Shown: positions 53,851 to 63,068 of the stretch, piece after piece
Position numbering within the stretch: position 1 is the first letter of the stretch
How the letters are laid out: every line of letters starts with the position of its first letter
Source of the DNA: Cellulophaga tyrosinoxydans
Lineage (GTDB): Bacteria > Bacteroidota > Bacteroidia > Flavobacteriales > Flavobacteriaceae
Assembly (NCBI RefSeq): GCF_900176415.1
Contig: NZ_FWXO01000001.1
Location: 550,775 to 614,774, forward strand
DNA: 64,000 nucleotides
Reading direction: 5' to 3'
Notes under the pieces: generated by a model
Seen by the model: the letters and a program-made list of their open reading frames with translations, nothing else
Database searches by the model: none
Told to the model about the DNA's origin: nothing
Made by a program: the position numbers and the translations under genes

Positions 53851-55125
53851 TTACTCAAAGGCTTTAAATAAGGCTAATTTATCATTGCTATTTTGAATAT
53901 ATTTTTCACTATCAGCCCTAATTAAATCTAAGGTTGTAATTATACATTTTTTGTTTTCTAGGGAAATATTAGGATTGGTTGCAATGAATTTTAAAGATTT
54001 TATTAATTGATACAAGACCGAGCAGTCTTCTTTAGCATAAAAGCGAATGGGCTGTACTACAACTCTCAACAACTCATCAAATCTTACATTATGTGTAACA
54101 ATGATTAAATCGGAGTTCTCGTCAATACTAGAATTCACCTCAGGAAAATCCACAATTTTATACATTAATTTTCCTAAACTGTTAATGGCCTCAATAGATG
54201 TACCTGGATCATTTATTCCTGGCGACATAGCTTTTACAGCAATTTCCATTAGTTTTATTAAGCCACTAATACCTTCATTACCAGAATGGCGATTTTTAGA
54301 AATATTAAAGCAAAATAATAATGCATTAATAGCTTCATCTGATAACTGTTTAGATACTTTTGCAATTACATCGCCTTGCCAAATATGCTGATTTAGATAG
54401 GGCAGTATGTGTATTTGTAATTGTTGATTTTTAAAATCATCGGTTAATAAAGAGGAATCAAAATTTATAAAATAACCAGATTTAGCACTGTGAATCAACT
54501 TAAAATCTGAAGCATCTACGACTTTTAATCCAGTTTTTAATTTTTGCGCTTTAAACCTATTCTCTAAACTTTTTTTACTGGAATTGTAGATGCCATCAAT
54601 AATATTATTTATTTGGATTGTTGTAGATATATTGTGAATAAAATACACGAACAATCCAATACAAAAAACTCCAAATAAGGCGGCAAGCATAGTAGACAGG
54701 CCTACCGAATCAGATCCATTTGCTCCTAAAATAATTAAAACAAAAATGCAGTATAATAAGGTGCCGATATAAAAACCTAGAATAATCTGATGCTTTTTAT
54801 TTGCGATTAAACTAGGTAACAATCGAGGAGAATAATTGGTTGATGCTTGGTTTAGCACAACCATTACCATAGAAAAACTAAATACCGTTAACGATAGAAT
54901 TCCTCCTACCAGCGTGGTTAATATAGACCGCGAAGTTTCATAATCAGATATAAACAAATGAGGTAATTTACTTTTAATTTTAAGAATAAATGCTACATTT
55001 TCTATTCTTGTGGTTACTCCAGCTAGTAGCAAAAATATAACGCATAATAATACTGGATAAAAAGCTATACTCTCCAATATTCTGAAATAAGTAATTTTCA
55101 AATACTTAAATAATGACCTTACCAT
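53851..55125 (-). CDS. DUF2254 membrane protein
   Basis: A 424-aa protein with four or five membrane helices in the first ~180 residues (for example IAFYPVLLCVIFLLLAGV, LTTLVGGILSLTVFSFSMVMVVL and ALFGVFCIGLFVYFIHNI). A soluble C-terminal domain follows, containing ISKNRHSGNEGISGLIKLMEIAVKAMSPGINDPGTSIEAIN (about residues 273-313), the conserved DUF2254 segment. Function unknown. It stands opposite DUF2383 across a 0.4 kb non-coding gap. Confidence 0.88.
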   Translation of the reverse strand: MVRSLFKYLKITYFRILESIAFYPVLLCVIFLLLAGVTTRIENVAFILKIKSKLPHLFISDYETSRSILTTLVGGILSLTVFSFSMVMVVLNQASTNYSPRLLPSLIANKKHQIILGFYIGTLLYCIFVLIILGANGSDSVGLSTMLAALFGVFCIGLFVYFIHNISTTIQINNIIDGIYNSSKKSLENRFKAQKLKTGLKVVDASDFKLIHSAKSGYFINFDSSLLTDDFKNQQLQIHILPYLNQHIWQGDVIAKVSKQLSDEAINALLFCFNISKNRHSGNEGISGLIKLMEIAVKAMSPGINDPGTSIEAINSLGKLMYKIVDFPEVNSSIDENSDLIIVTHNVRFDELLRVVVQPIRFYAKEDCSVLYQLIKSLKFIATNPNISLENKKCIITTLDLIRADSEKYIQNSNDKLALFKAFE

Positions 55126-55534
55126 AACCTTAACTTTTTTGTTAATCTACAAAATTGTTAATTCCTAGAGCAAATAACAGTAACAATCAAAAGTATTATT
55201 AACCATTATGCATAGATAGCAATGTAGTTAATAAATCTTCCGATAGCGCTAATACAAAACAAATTGTGATGTTACTTTTAGGATATAAAGATTTGGTTGG
55301 TTGTTTTTAAGATGGTTTCAATGCATAAAAAACATTGGAACCATTTTAATTTTAAAAACTTTTCAATGTATACAGGTATACTTAAGTTTTAATACTCTTT
55401 AACATTTGAAAAGCAAATAGGGCAAATCTTCCACTTTTTGCATCAATCAACTACAAGTGCAATTTCTAATTTTGAAGTAATGCTAAGGAGATAGCATATT
55501 TAAAATTATCTCTATCATTAAAAACACTTTTCAT
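55126..55534. other. non-coding region between DUF2254 and DUF2383
   Basis: Holds no gene. It contains a 15-bp stem hairpin with two G-T wobbles (55309-55347) followed by T-rich sequence, a GTATAC-AG-GTATAC repeat (55368-55381) and a TAATTTTG -7 candidate before the DUF2383 gene. An unannotated small RNA ending at the hairpin is possible but not shown. Confidence 0.5.
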
Positions 55535-55984
55535 ATGAACACATACACAGATAAAGTCGGAAACAAATTAAATGCATTATTAGAAAAAACTTATGATGCT
55601 GAAAAAGGATATAAAAAAGCCGCAGAAAACACCGATAATATGGTTTTAAAAACCTTTTTTAATAATAAAAGCAAGCAGCGTTATGACTTTGGGCATCAAT
55701 TAAAAGCAGAGCTAAATAGCTTTGGTCAAAAAATTGAAAAAGGTGGCAGCTTAACAGGAGCTACCCACAGAGCATGGATGGACATAAAATCAGTCTTAAC
55801 ATCTGATAGCGGTGAGGCAATGTTACAAGAAGCTATAAGAGGTGAGAAAGCAGCTGTGGAAGAATACAATGAGGTATTATCAGATACTACTTTGCCTCAA
55901 AGTACTTCAGCAATTTTAATGCAGCAAAAAAATCAGATCGAAATGGATTTGTCAAAGGAGAAAATAATGGAAAGTATCAAATAA
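55535..55984 (+). CDS. DUF2383 / PA2169 family four-helix-bundle protein
   Basis: A 149-aa ferritin-like helical protein. EKTYDAEKGYKKAAENTDN (about residues 17-35), RYDFGHQLKAELNSFGQ (about 50-66) and EAIRGEKAAVEEYNEVL (about 102-118) carry the acidic and Tyr pattern of the PA2169 family. Such proteins are seen in stress regulons. Stand-alone, with a terminator directly after. Confidence 0.9.
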   Translation: MNTYTDKVGNKLNALLEKTYDAEKGYKKAAENTDNMVLKTFFNNKSKQRYDFGHQLKAELNSFGQKIEKGGSLTGATHRAWMDIKSVLTSDSGEAMLQEAIRGEKAAVEEYNEVLSDTTLPQSTSAILMQQKNQIEMDLSKEKIMESIK

Positions 55985-56008
55985 AGTTTTCCTTTATTTT
56001 TCTAAGAG

Positions 56009-56035
56009 AAAGAGATGCAAAACCTGCATCTCTTT
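56009..56035 (+). terminator. hairpin terminator
   Basis: AAAGAGATGCA / TGCATCTCTTT (11-bp stem) with a 5-base loop and a T-run. Confidence 0.9.
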
Positions 56036-56176
56036 TTTTTTGTAAATTCTTCCACCCAAGTCTTTATGGGTCAACATATTACTGGATTACGTTAATTCAA
56101 GCAAATAATAAAACCCAAATTTGTATAGAGAGTTGGCAACGTGCCTTCTTCCATTTAACCTTTAAAAACAAACATT

Positions 56177-56338
56177 ATGTTACGTTGGACAGTCACTTTT
56201 ATAATTTTAGCCATAATAGCCGCAATATTTGGTTTTGGCGGAATAGCTGCAGGTGCAGCAAGTATAGCAAAAGTCTTATTCTTTATATTTTTAGTGCTAT
56301 TTGTAATATCACTAATAACCGGAAGAAAAAAGATTTAA
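56177..56338 (+). CDS. DUF1328 family small membrane protein
   Basis: A 53-aa protein beginning [20 protein letters not shown] and continuing with [18 protein letters not shown], the characteristic YtjA/DUF1328 sequence: two membrane helices and a basic end (GRKKI). Such proteins occur in envelope-stress and stationary-phase sets. It lies between DUF2383 and a small acidic lipoprotein. Confidence 0.92.
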   Translation: MLRWTVTFIILAIIAAIFGFGGIAAGAASIAKVLFFIFLVLFVISLITGRKKI

Positions 56339-56378
56339 TTGCAACCTAAAACAAGTTTAACCTTAAAATTTTAGAACA

Positions 56379-56561
56379 ATGAAAAAGTCATTTATATACT
56401 CATTTTTAGCCCTATTTTTTAGTTTATCGCTATTAACTTTTACAAGTTGTAGGGAAGAAAAAACAACAAAAGATAAAATCGAAGAAGTTGGAGATGATAT
56501 TGAAGAAGGTGTAGAAGAAATAGAAGATGAAATCGATGATCATACGGACGATAATAAGTAA
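56379..56561 (+). CDS. small acidic lipoprotein
   Basis: A 60-aa protein: lipoprotein signal with a lipobox at FTSC (Cys24), then a 36-residue mature part that is nearly all Glu, Asp and Lys in an amphipathic arrangement (KIEEVGDDIEEGVEEIEDEI). No known family. Probably tethered to the membrane by lipid. It follows DUF1328 by 40 bp, suggesting one unit, ended by the hairpin at 56583. Confidence 0.75.
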   Translation: MKKSFIYSFLALFFSLSLLTFTSCREEKTTKDKIEEVGDDIEEGVEEIEDEIDDHTDDNK

Positions 56562-56582
56562 TTCTTAAACATCTAAATATTA

Positions 56583-56619
56583 AAATGCGAGCAAGGTCTT
56601 TTAGATATTGCTCGCATTT
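56583..56619 (+). terminator. hairpin after the small lipoprotein
   Basis: AAATGCGAGCAA / TTGCTCGCATTT (12-bp stem) with a 13-base loop; weak T-tract, so attenuation rather than full termination is possible. Confidence 0.7.
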
Positions 56620-56646
56620 ATATACGATAAATTTAAAAAAACAATT

Positions 56647-56970
56647 ATGAAATATGCAAAAAGTGAAAAGGAGTATATTACCAAGTATCAAAAGCTAGGA
56701 TATACCAGAAATTATAGCACTAAAAACAACAACTTAATAGATTTAGCATCTAAAAAACAGTATGCTCCAGATGAAGTTGTCATAGAAAATGAAATTAGAT
56801 TTGAAGGCATGAGTAACCCGTCAGACATGTCGATACTTTATATTATCGAAACTAAAGATGGTAATAAAGGAACTGTATTGGCAAATTATAGTCCGTCTAG
56901 TGCAACAGAAATCGCTGAATTTTTTAATGCAATACCAAAGGAAAACAACAAAACACAAGAGAATGTTTAA
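56647..56970 (+). CDS. conserved hypothetical protein
   Basis: About 107 aa from the ATG at 56647 (MKYAKSEKEYITKYQKLGYT). Soluble with no signal. YAPDEVVIENEIRFEGMSNPSDMSILYIIETKDGNKG suggests a small beta-rich fold. I recognise no family. It precedes the AraC/response regulator/kinase set by about 100 bp. Confidence 0.7.
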   Translation: MKYAKSEKEYITKYQKLGYTRNYSTKNNNLIDLASKKQYAPDEVVIENEIRFEGMSNPSDMSILYIIETKDGNKGTVLANYSPSSATEIAEFFNAIPKENNKTQENV

Positions 56971-57068
56971 TTGTATTAATTGCTAAAAAAACCAAAAGTC
57001 TCAAGATTTAAATCTAAAAAAATGCCATATTTGTAAGTTAGGCAAATGTCTTTAACTGGTGAGGAGCT

Positions 57069-57632
57069 ATGATTATTAATGTAAAATTTAATTTTAATGC
57101 CTTGTGTAAAAAAATTCTATGCCAGCAGCTAGATGCTATGGGTTTAGCGTATACACTTAGAGGAATTGGAGAAATTGAGCTCAAAACAACTCCAGACAAA
57201 CAGCAATTGCTAAGTATTGCCGAAAATTTATCTGATTTCGGTATTGAAATAATTAGCGATCAACAAACGGCTTTAGTACAGCGCATTAAAGATGCCATAA
57301 CGCTTTTAGTTAATGGTGATGAAGATGCACAGAAATATAATGTTTCTACCTATTTATCGGAAAAATTAGATTATTCATACGCATACCTTTCTAATCTTTT
57401 TTCTGAGGTAACCCATACATCAATAGAAAATTTTGTAATCTTAAAAAAGATTGATGTTGCTAAAGCATTAATAATTAACAAAGACCTTACGCTTACAGAA
57501 ATTGCCTATAAATTAAACTACAGCAGTGTAGCACATTTATCGGCACAATTTAAAAAAACAACTGGCCTAACCCCTTCTACTTTTCAAAAGATTATTCAAA
57601 AAAGAAAAGAAAGAATTTTAGCGCAGCAATAA
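57069..57632 (+). CDS. AraC-type transcriptional regulator (short N-terminal domain)
   Basis: A 187-aa protein. Residues ~95-185 form two HTH motifs (YSYAYLSNLFSEVTHTSIENFV and LTLTEIAYKLNYSSVAHLSAQFKKTTGLTPS), which define AraC/XylS regulators. The N-terminal ~70 residues form a small alpha/beta domain (ALCKKILCQQLDAMGLAY ...). This short form is often adjacent to a CheY-like regulator. It begins the local regulatory operon: AraC, response regulator 7 bp later, then the histidine kinase 14 bp after that. Confidence 0.9.
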   Translation: MIINVKFNFNALCKKILCQQLDAMGLAYTLRGIGEIELKTTPDKQQLLSIAENLSDFGIEIISDQQTALVQRIKDAITLLVNGDEDAQKYNVSTYLSEKLDYSYAYLSNLFSEVTHTSIENFVILKKIDVAKALIINKDLTLTEIAYKLNYSSVAHLSAQFKKTTGLTPSTFQKIIQKRKERILAQQ

Positions 57633-57639
57633 TTTAAAT

Positions 57640-58086
57640 ATGGCATTACACACATTAAATATAGCATTAGCTGATGATGATGAAGATGATCGACTTTTGT
57701 TTAAAGATGCAATTGAAGAGATAAAAATAAAGACAAAACTTTCATTATTTACTAATGGTAAAGAGCTCATGGATTATCTAATGTTGCCAAATATAATTCT
57801 ACCAGAGGTAATTTTTTTAGATTTAAATATGCCGGTTAAAAATGGAATGGAATGTTTAAAAGAAATTAGAAATAATTCTAAATTAAGAGATTTATCTGTT
57901 GCCATTTATTCTACCTCTTCCTCTGAAAAAGATATTGAAGAAACGTTCATTTCTGGCGCAAATATTTACATTAATAAACCTAATAGTTTTGGCGATTTAA
58001 AATCTGCAATTGAAAAGGTATTACAACTTAACTGGCAATACCAAACCTCAGCGCTTAACAGAGATAATTTTTTACTAAGAATATAG
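57640..58086 (+). CDS. CheY/Rcp1-type response regulator
   Basis: A 148-aa single receiver domain. Acidic pocket ADDDEDD (residues 11-17), phosphoacceptor Asp61 in FLDLNMPVKNG, Thr/Ser in STSSSEKD, and Lys in INKPNSF (about 108). No output domain, so it probably acts through protein contact, and the neighbouring kinase is the obvious phosphodonor. Gene between AraC and kinase genes in one presumed operon. Confidence 0.94.
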   Translation: MALHTLNIALADDDEDDRLLFKDAIEEIKIKTKLSLFTNGKELMDYLMLPNIILPEVIFLDLNMPVKNGMECLKEIRNNSKLRDLSVAIYSTSSSEKDIEETFISGANIYINKPNSFGDLKSAIEKVLQLNWQYQTSALNRDNFLLRI

Positions 58087-58100
58087 AAAGCAATATCACT

Positions 58101-60686
58101 ATGGCATTTAAAAAAATAGTATCATCCCCTAAACTTTATGTGGTTTTACTGATTTTTGCTACAGCATTACTAATTTTTATTGGCAGCATTAGTTACAAGC
58201 AAATAACTGAATTTAAAAAAGCAGGTAATTTAGTAACGCATACCATGGAGGTTGAAAAAGAGATAAATATTCTATTCTCTATTTACGCTCAGATGGAATC
58301 TGCCCAACTTAAAAATTTATTACGAAAAGATACTGTTGTATATGCATCAACCTTTGAAAAATACATACAAAAAGCAAACACTTCATTAGATTCATTACAA
58401 ATACTTGTAAGTGATAATAGTGTGCAACAAACGCATCTTACTCGGATTAGGGAGTTACAAAAAGATCTCATTAGTTCTCTTAAATCAATTGCGGAGTCAC
58501 CTAAAACAAGACTTAAATTTTCTAGTGAGGAGCGTAGTAAAATAGATTCTGTGGGGTATATCATGGCCGAACTTAATCAGCGTAAAAACTTTATGCTTAC
58601 TAAAGAAGAAATGCTACTTAAAGAGCGGAAAGAAACCTATAATTCCTACGCATTTTTTACGCCATTAATGATTTTACTTTTAGGCATATTTGCCATGTTT
58701 GTTTTTATCGTATCGTTTATAAAAATTAACACAGAACGTAAAAATAGATCAAAAGCTGAGGCCTTTTTGGAAAGTGTAATGGCCAACACCGAAAACATCA
58801 TTAATTACTACGAGCCAATTTATAAAGAAGATGAAATTGTTGATTTCAACCTGGTATATGCCAATGAACGAAATGAGGTGGATTTTGAAGTGAAAGTCAA
58901 AGATATTATTGGCAAACCTATTTCAAAAATATTCCCTTTTGTACTTTTAAATGGGGAATACGAAAAACTAGCCTCATCATACAATGAAAAGGTAGTTCAT
59001 AAATTAAGTAGACAAGTTCTTGTAAATGGTAAAAAGATTTGGTTAGAATCTATCATCAGACCCTTATCTGATGGGATTTTGGTCATCGCCAAAAATATTA
59101 CCTATGAAAAAGAATCCGTTGTTAAGCTGAACTCACTTAATGACCAGCTCCAAACGCAATATGCAGAACTTAAAGAAACAGATGAGTTTTTACAAAATGT
59201 AATTAAGAGTACAAACAATGTTATAAGTTATTTTGAACCCATCTTTAATAATGCTAATAAAATTATTGACTTTGAAATTTTATATACCAATGAAGAAATA
59301 AGTAATACCACTGGAGACGATCCCAATGAAATTCTACACAAACACATATCAAAAGTGTATCCGTTTTTAATGGATAATGGCGTATTTGAAATATTTGTGG
59401 AATGTATTGAAAAAAATAAGCCCATTGAATTTGATAGGGATTATGTATTTAATGGTATAAAAATGTGGTTCTCATCTTATGTAATAAAAACCGGTAATGG
59501 TATTTGTGTAACGTCAAGAAATGTTTCTACACTAAAACTTAATGAACAAAAACTACTAGAGGTTAATGACCAATTAAAAATTCAAAATCAAATTTTGAAA
59601 GATGCCAAAACAATTGCTAAAATTGGTAGTTATCGTTGGAATGTTTTAGAAAACGAGTTGGAGTTGTCTACGATATCAGAAAACTTATACGTGCTACTTG
59701 GTTGTACCCCAGATGAATTTAAACCTACCCATGAAAATTTTAAAAAATTTATTCACCCAGATGACCTTATCCATTACAATAGTAATTTGAAAGAGTCATT
59801 TGAAAACCAAACATCTGTTGACTTTACATACCGTGTCATTACAAAAAATAATAAAATAAAACATTTTAGAACCATTGGTAATTTTCAAGAAAATGATTTA
59901 TTGGGTGTAACCCAAGATGTAACGAGCCAAGTAAAAGGGGCTCAAAAGCTAAAAGAAAAAAATCAAGAACTTAAACGATCTAATGAAGAACTAGAATCTT
60001 TCAACAGGGTTGCAAGTCATGATTTACAAGAACCAATAAGAAAAATTCAGATGTTTATCTCTAGAATTGCAGAAACGGACCTAGATAAATTATCTGATAA
60101 GAGTAAAGATTATTTTGAAAAAATAAGCAGTTCATCGGAACGCATGAGAATGTTAATCAGGTATCTTTTATCTTATTCTAGAATAAACAAATCCAGTAAA
60201 GATTTTAATATTGTAAACCTTACCGAAATAATCGAAAAAGTTCAAGAAGATTTAGATACAAGAATTAAAGAATCGGGCATAAGCATAATAATGGATAACC
60301 TACCAACATTAAATGCTATCCCTTTTCAAATGGAGCAATTATTTAATAACCTATTATCTAATGCCATAAAATATAGAAATACTGAGGATCCAAAAATTAT
60401 CATTGATTGTAAAAAATTAAAACGAAGTGAAATCACAGATGATTTTATCAAAAAAAGTAAATCTTATTATCGCATTTCGGTTTTAGACAATGGTATTGGC
60501 TTTGATCAGGAACATGCCGAGAAGATTTTTGAACTGTTCCAAAGACTGCATCAAAACAATGAGTATTCTGGAACAGGTATAGGATTAGCCATCTGTAAAA
60601 AAATTGTTCAGAACCATAATGGTCATATTTTAGCGGAAAGTGAACCTGGTAAAGGTTCATCATTCTGCATATACTTACCTGCATAA
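58101..60686 (+). CDS. PAS-containing membrane sensor histidine kinase
   Basis: An 861-aa sensor. Two membrane helices (about residues 11-30 and 183-206) bracket a ~150-residue extracytoplasmic helical sensor domain. Three PAS-like domains follow (starting about residues 220, 360 and 510). The kinase core has the H-box ASHDLQEPIRK with His640, N-box NNLLSNAIKYRN, and DNGIGFD and GTGIGLAICKK of the ATP domain. It has no receiver domain of its own, so it likely signals to the adjacent response regulator. Confidence 0.95.
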   Translation: MAFKKIVSSPKLYVVLLIFATALLIFIGSISYKQITEFKKAGNLVTHTMEVEKEINILFSIYAQMESAQLKNLLRKDTVVYASTFEKYIQKANTSLDSLQILVSDNSVQQTHLTRIRELQKDLISSLKSIAESPKTRLKFSSEERSKIDSVGYIMAELNQRKNFMLTKEEMLLKERKETYNSYAFFTPLMILLLGIFAMFVFIVSFIKINTERKNRSKAEAFLESVMANTENIINYYEPIYKEDEIVDFNLVYANERNEVDFEVKVKDIIGKPISKIFPFVLLNGEYEKLASSYNEKVVHKLSRQVLVNGKKIWLESIIRPLSDGILVIAKNITYEKESVVKLNSLNDQLQTQYAELKETDEFLQNVIKSTNNVISYFEPIFNNANKIIDFEILYTNEEISNTTGDDPNEILHKHISKVYPFLMDNGVFEIFVECIEKNKPIEFDRDYVFNGIKMWFSSYVIKTGNGICVTSRNVSTLKLNEQKLLEVNDQLKIQNQILKDAKTIAKIGSYRWNVLENELELSTISENLYVLLGCTPDEFKPTHENFKKFIHPDDLIHYNSNLKESFENQTSVDFTYRVITKNNKIKHFRTIGNFQENDLLGVTQDVTSQVKGAQKLKEKNQELKRSNEELESFNRVASHDLQEPIRKIQMFISRIAETDLDKLSDKSKDYFEKISSSSERMRMLIRYLLSYSRINKSSKDFNIVNLTEIIEKVQEDLDTRIKESGISIIMDNLPTLNAIPFQMEQLFNNLLSNAIKYRNTEDPKIIIDCKKLKRSEITDDFIKKSKSYYRISVLDNGIGFDQEHAEKIFELFQRLHQNNEYSGTGIGLAICKKIVQNHNGHILAESEPGKGSSFCIYLPA

Positions 60687-60709
60687 CAATACAAACCTCA
60701 ACTTAATAT

Positions 60710-60735
60710 AAGACGCTTTCTTGGCGTCTTTTTTT
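60710..60735 (+). terminator. hairpin terminator after the sensor kinase
   Basis: AAGACGC / GCGTCTT (7-bp stem, 7-base loop) followed by a T-run. Confidence 0.85.
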
Positions 60736-60938
60736 ATACACAGGCTTTTGTGTAAAAAGGCACAAAAATGCTTTGAAAACGCTTAGCACCTAATCTGCAT
60801 GGCTAAAAAATAGCCGTTTCCGAGGAATTATATAACACTACCAAATAATTGTATAACAAAATAAGGCTATGCGCTCCCGATCTTTGTTTTGAACAAAAGA
60901 TAACACAAGATAACGTGTACTATTAAAATTAAAACACC

Positions 60939-61088
60939 ATGAACCAGAACATATTTAAATACCAGACAAATTCTAGAGTAGGTGCTATAAGACCTAAAGT
61001 AAAAAGTTTAGGAACTTTTACTGAAGAATTACTAAGTGAAGTTTTATTACACAAAATGAACTTCGACGGAATAGATATAAAAGAGTAA
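60939..61088 (+). CDS. small protein of unknown function
   Basis: A 49-aa frame from ATG 60939 (MNQNIFKYQTNSRVGAI), ending in FDGIDIKE. It is soluble, with a basic first half and an acidic end. It is followed two bases later by the lmo0937-like gene in the same direction. The tight gap is the main support; no family known. Confidence 0.5.
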   Translation: MNQNIFKYQTNSRVGAIRPKVKSLGTFTEELLSEVLLHKMNFDGIDIKE

Positions 61089-61090
61089 AG

Positions 61091-61237
61091 ATGAAGAGTA
61101 AATTAAAAATTCTATCAGCTATTATATTTTTTCTATGGATTATAGGATTTTTCTTTTTTGAACTTGGATTTATTGTTCACCTAGCATTAGTAGCAGCCAC
61201 AATAGTATTAATACTAGGTGTAGTTTACGAAAAATGA
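61091..61237 (+). CDS. lmo0937/DUF5670-like small membrane protein
   Basis: A 48-aa protein with two membrane helices: LSAIIFFLWIIGFFFF and LALVAATIVLILGVVY. It matches the pattern of the short 'lmo0937 family' membrane proteins (DUF5670). Two bases separate it from the preceding small ORF, and an AraC-type frame begins on its stop codon (ATGA), so all three are probably on one transcript. Confidence 0.82.
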   Translation: MKSKLKILSAIIFFLWIIGFFFFELGFIVHLALVAATIVLILGVVYEK

Positions 61238-61260
61238 TTATTAACATTAAAAACACAACT

Positions 61261-62289
61261 ATGAAAACTGTACATATTAACACAAACACTATTTCTCAAA
61301 TATTTAATTCATTACAAACTGAATTAGGTGGAAAATTAAACGTGTCGCATCAAGAATTTAATCTTGTTTTAGATAACACCTTGGTGGAAGGAAATATTTC
61401 AGGTATTTCATTAGATAATAACATTTCTTTCATGAAATATGATGTTACGTTTAAAGAAGATATCATATTAAAAAATCAGACCACTGCAACAAATCCTATA
61501 AATTTTATGTACTGTTCAAAAGGGCAGTTATCTTATGGATTTAGTGAAAGTGGAACCAAAAAAGTTTTAAAACAATTTCAAACGGGAATATTTTCTAGTG
61601 ATCCAAATAAAGATGCTATTATGTTTTTTAAGAAAGATAACAGCATAAAATTTTCGAACATAATAGTTGATGCCTTAGAAGATAAGAATGCGGAAAGCAT
61701 TGATTTATTAAGAAACCAGCTTGTAAAAACATTTATGCCAAAGAATGGAGAAGAAACCTTTGCATACGTAGGTTCTTTTAATTTAAAAATTGGTGAAAAA
61801 ATTCAACAGCTTGATGCAATTTCGCAGAAAGGTATCGTACGTAACCTTTTAATTAATGGAACTGTACATGTAATACTTGCTATGGAAATTCAGCAACACA
61901 AAGAAGATTTAAAAAATTTAAAAAACAACTTTGGCTCATTAACTAAAAGTGAAATGGAGGATGTAAAAGAAATTTCAACCTTCATTCAAAACTATCCAGA
62001 AATACAATATAGTTTAAAGTATTTAAGCAAAAAATCTGGGTTATCGCCTTCAAAATTACAAGAAGGATTTAAACTTTTACATAATAGAACCGTTACAGAT
62101 TTTATTAGAAATACACGCGTAGAAGCTGCCGAAAATTTGATTAAAACAACCGATTTAAATATTTCAGAGATCGTATATACGGTAGGGTTAACAAGCAGAA
62201 GTTATTTCTCTAAAATATTCAAAGAAAAATATGATTGTAGCCCAAAATACTATCAAGACAATCAACATACGTTAGCTGTAACAGCCTAA
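61261..62289 (+). CDS. AraC family transcriptional regulator (long N-terminal domain)
   Basis: About 342 aa from the ATG at 61261 (MKTVHINTN); a start at 61234 overlapping the previous stop is possible. An N-terminal cupin-like region carries the effector domain. The C-terminus (from about residue 240) has two HTHs: YSLKYLSKKSGLSPSKLQEG and LNISEIVYTVGLTSRSYFSKIFKEKYDCSP. It may control the adjoining small stress genes and dps. Transcription ends at a hairpin at 62313. Confidence 0.9.
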   Translation: MKTVHINTNTISQIFNSLQTELGGKLNVSHQEFNLVLDNTLVEGNISGISLDNNISFMKYDVTFKEDIILKNQTTATNPINFMYCSKGQLSYGFSESGTKKVLKQFQTGIFSSDPNKDAIMFFKKDNSIKFSNIIVDALEDKNAESIDLLRNQLVKTFMPKNGEETFAYVGSFNLKIGEKIQQLDAISQKGIVRNLLINGTVHVILAMEIQQHKEDLKNLKNNFGSLTKSEMEDVKEISTFIQNYPEIQYSLKYLSKKSGLSPSKLQEGFKLLHNRTVTDFIRNTRVEAAENLIKTTDLNISEIVYTVGLTSRSYFSKIFKEKYDCSPKYYQDNQHTLAVTA

Positions 62290-62312
62290 TATATATACCT
62301 ATAACTAAGTAC

Positions 62313-62338
62313 TAAAGCCAGCTTCTCAGCTGGCTTTA
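62313..62338 (+). terminator. hairpin terminator
   Basis: TAAAGCCAGCT / AGCTGGCTTTA (11-bp stem, TCTC loop) 23 bp after the AraC gene. Confidence 0.88.
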
Positions 62339-62420
62339 CTTGTTTATAATTTCACGTAATTTAATAGTATTTACCTAATTTAATAATCTGCAACTAAAAA
62401 GGTATATAAATGGATATAAA

Positions 62421-62450
62421 AAAGGTGATAAGAATAATCTTATCACCTTT
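62421..62450. terminator. hairpin terminator before dps
   Basis: AAAGGTGATAAG / CTTATCACCTTT (12-bp stem, 6-base loop) on the 3' side of dps, which is transcribed from the minus strand; likely bidirectional. Confidence 0.88.
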
Positions 62451-62469
62451 AAATTAAGGGGTGATTTAA

Positions 62470-62958
62470 CTAGAACGTTTTAACGGAAGCTCTTAACATC
62501 CAAGCCATTTCTTCATGTTTCTGCATTAAGCCTGTAATAAAATCGGCTGTTCCTTCATCATTATGCTCCTCTGCATTCTCACTTATACTTTTTCTAATAA
62601 AAGCAATCATTTTCTGATGGTCTTCCAACAAAATCTTCATAAAGCTTATACTGTCATTCTGTTTTGGAGTATTTTCTTCGAGTTGCGTTAATTCTAAAAA
62701 TTCTCGCATTGTTCCTGGAGCGTAAAAACCTAGCATTCGTATACGTTCAGCAACCTCATCTACTATTAATTCTAATTTTCCATATTCTTCTTCAAAGAAA
62801 ACGTGCTTGGTATGAAAATCATGACCTTCCACATTCCAATGCGCATTTCTATATTTGGTATATAAAATAAACTCATCGGAAAGTACTTGCTGTAACATTT
62901 CTGTTACTGCTTTTCTATTATTTTTTTTTATTCCAATTTCTGCTTGTTCTGATTTCAT
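62470..62958 (-). CDS. dps: Dps/ferritin-like DNA-protecting protein
   Basis: A 162-aa Dps dodecamer subunit: NAHWNVEGHDFHTKHVFFEEEYGKLELIVDEVAERI (about residues 39-74) carries the family's ferroxidase His and acidic residues (W/H ligands at NAHWNVEG, then Asp/Glu). It oxidises Fe(II) with peroxide and can coat DNA in starvation. It stands opposite the small stress genes, in keeping with the regional stress theme. Confidence 0.94.
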   Translation of the reverse strand: MKSEQAEIGIKKNNRKAVTEMLQQVLSDEFILYTKYRNAHWNVEGHDFHTKHVFFEEEYGKLELIVDEVAERIRMLGFYAPGTMREFLELTQLEENTPKQNDSISFMKILLEDHQKMIAFIRKSISENAEEHNDEGTADFITGLMQKHEEMAWMLRASVKTF

Positions 62959-63068
62959 AATAGGTATGTTTTTATATTATTATCTACCTCTAAATTAATC
63001 AGATACCACCATTTCACTTGCTGTAAACAAATGATAAATTAGCTCAAATAAAATCAGAAAAATAATTG

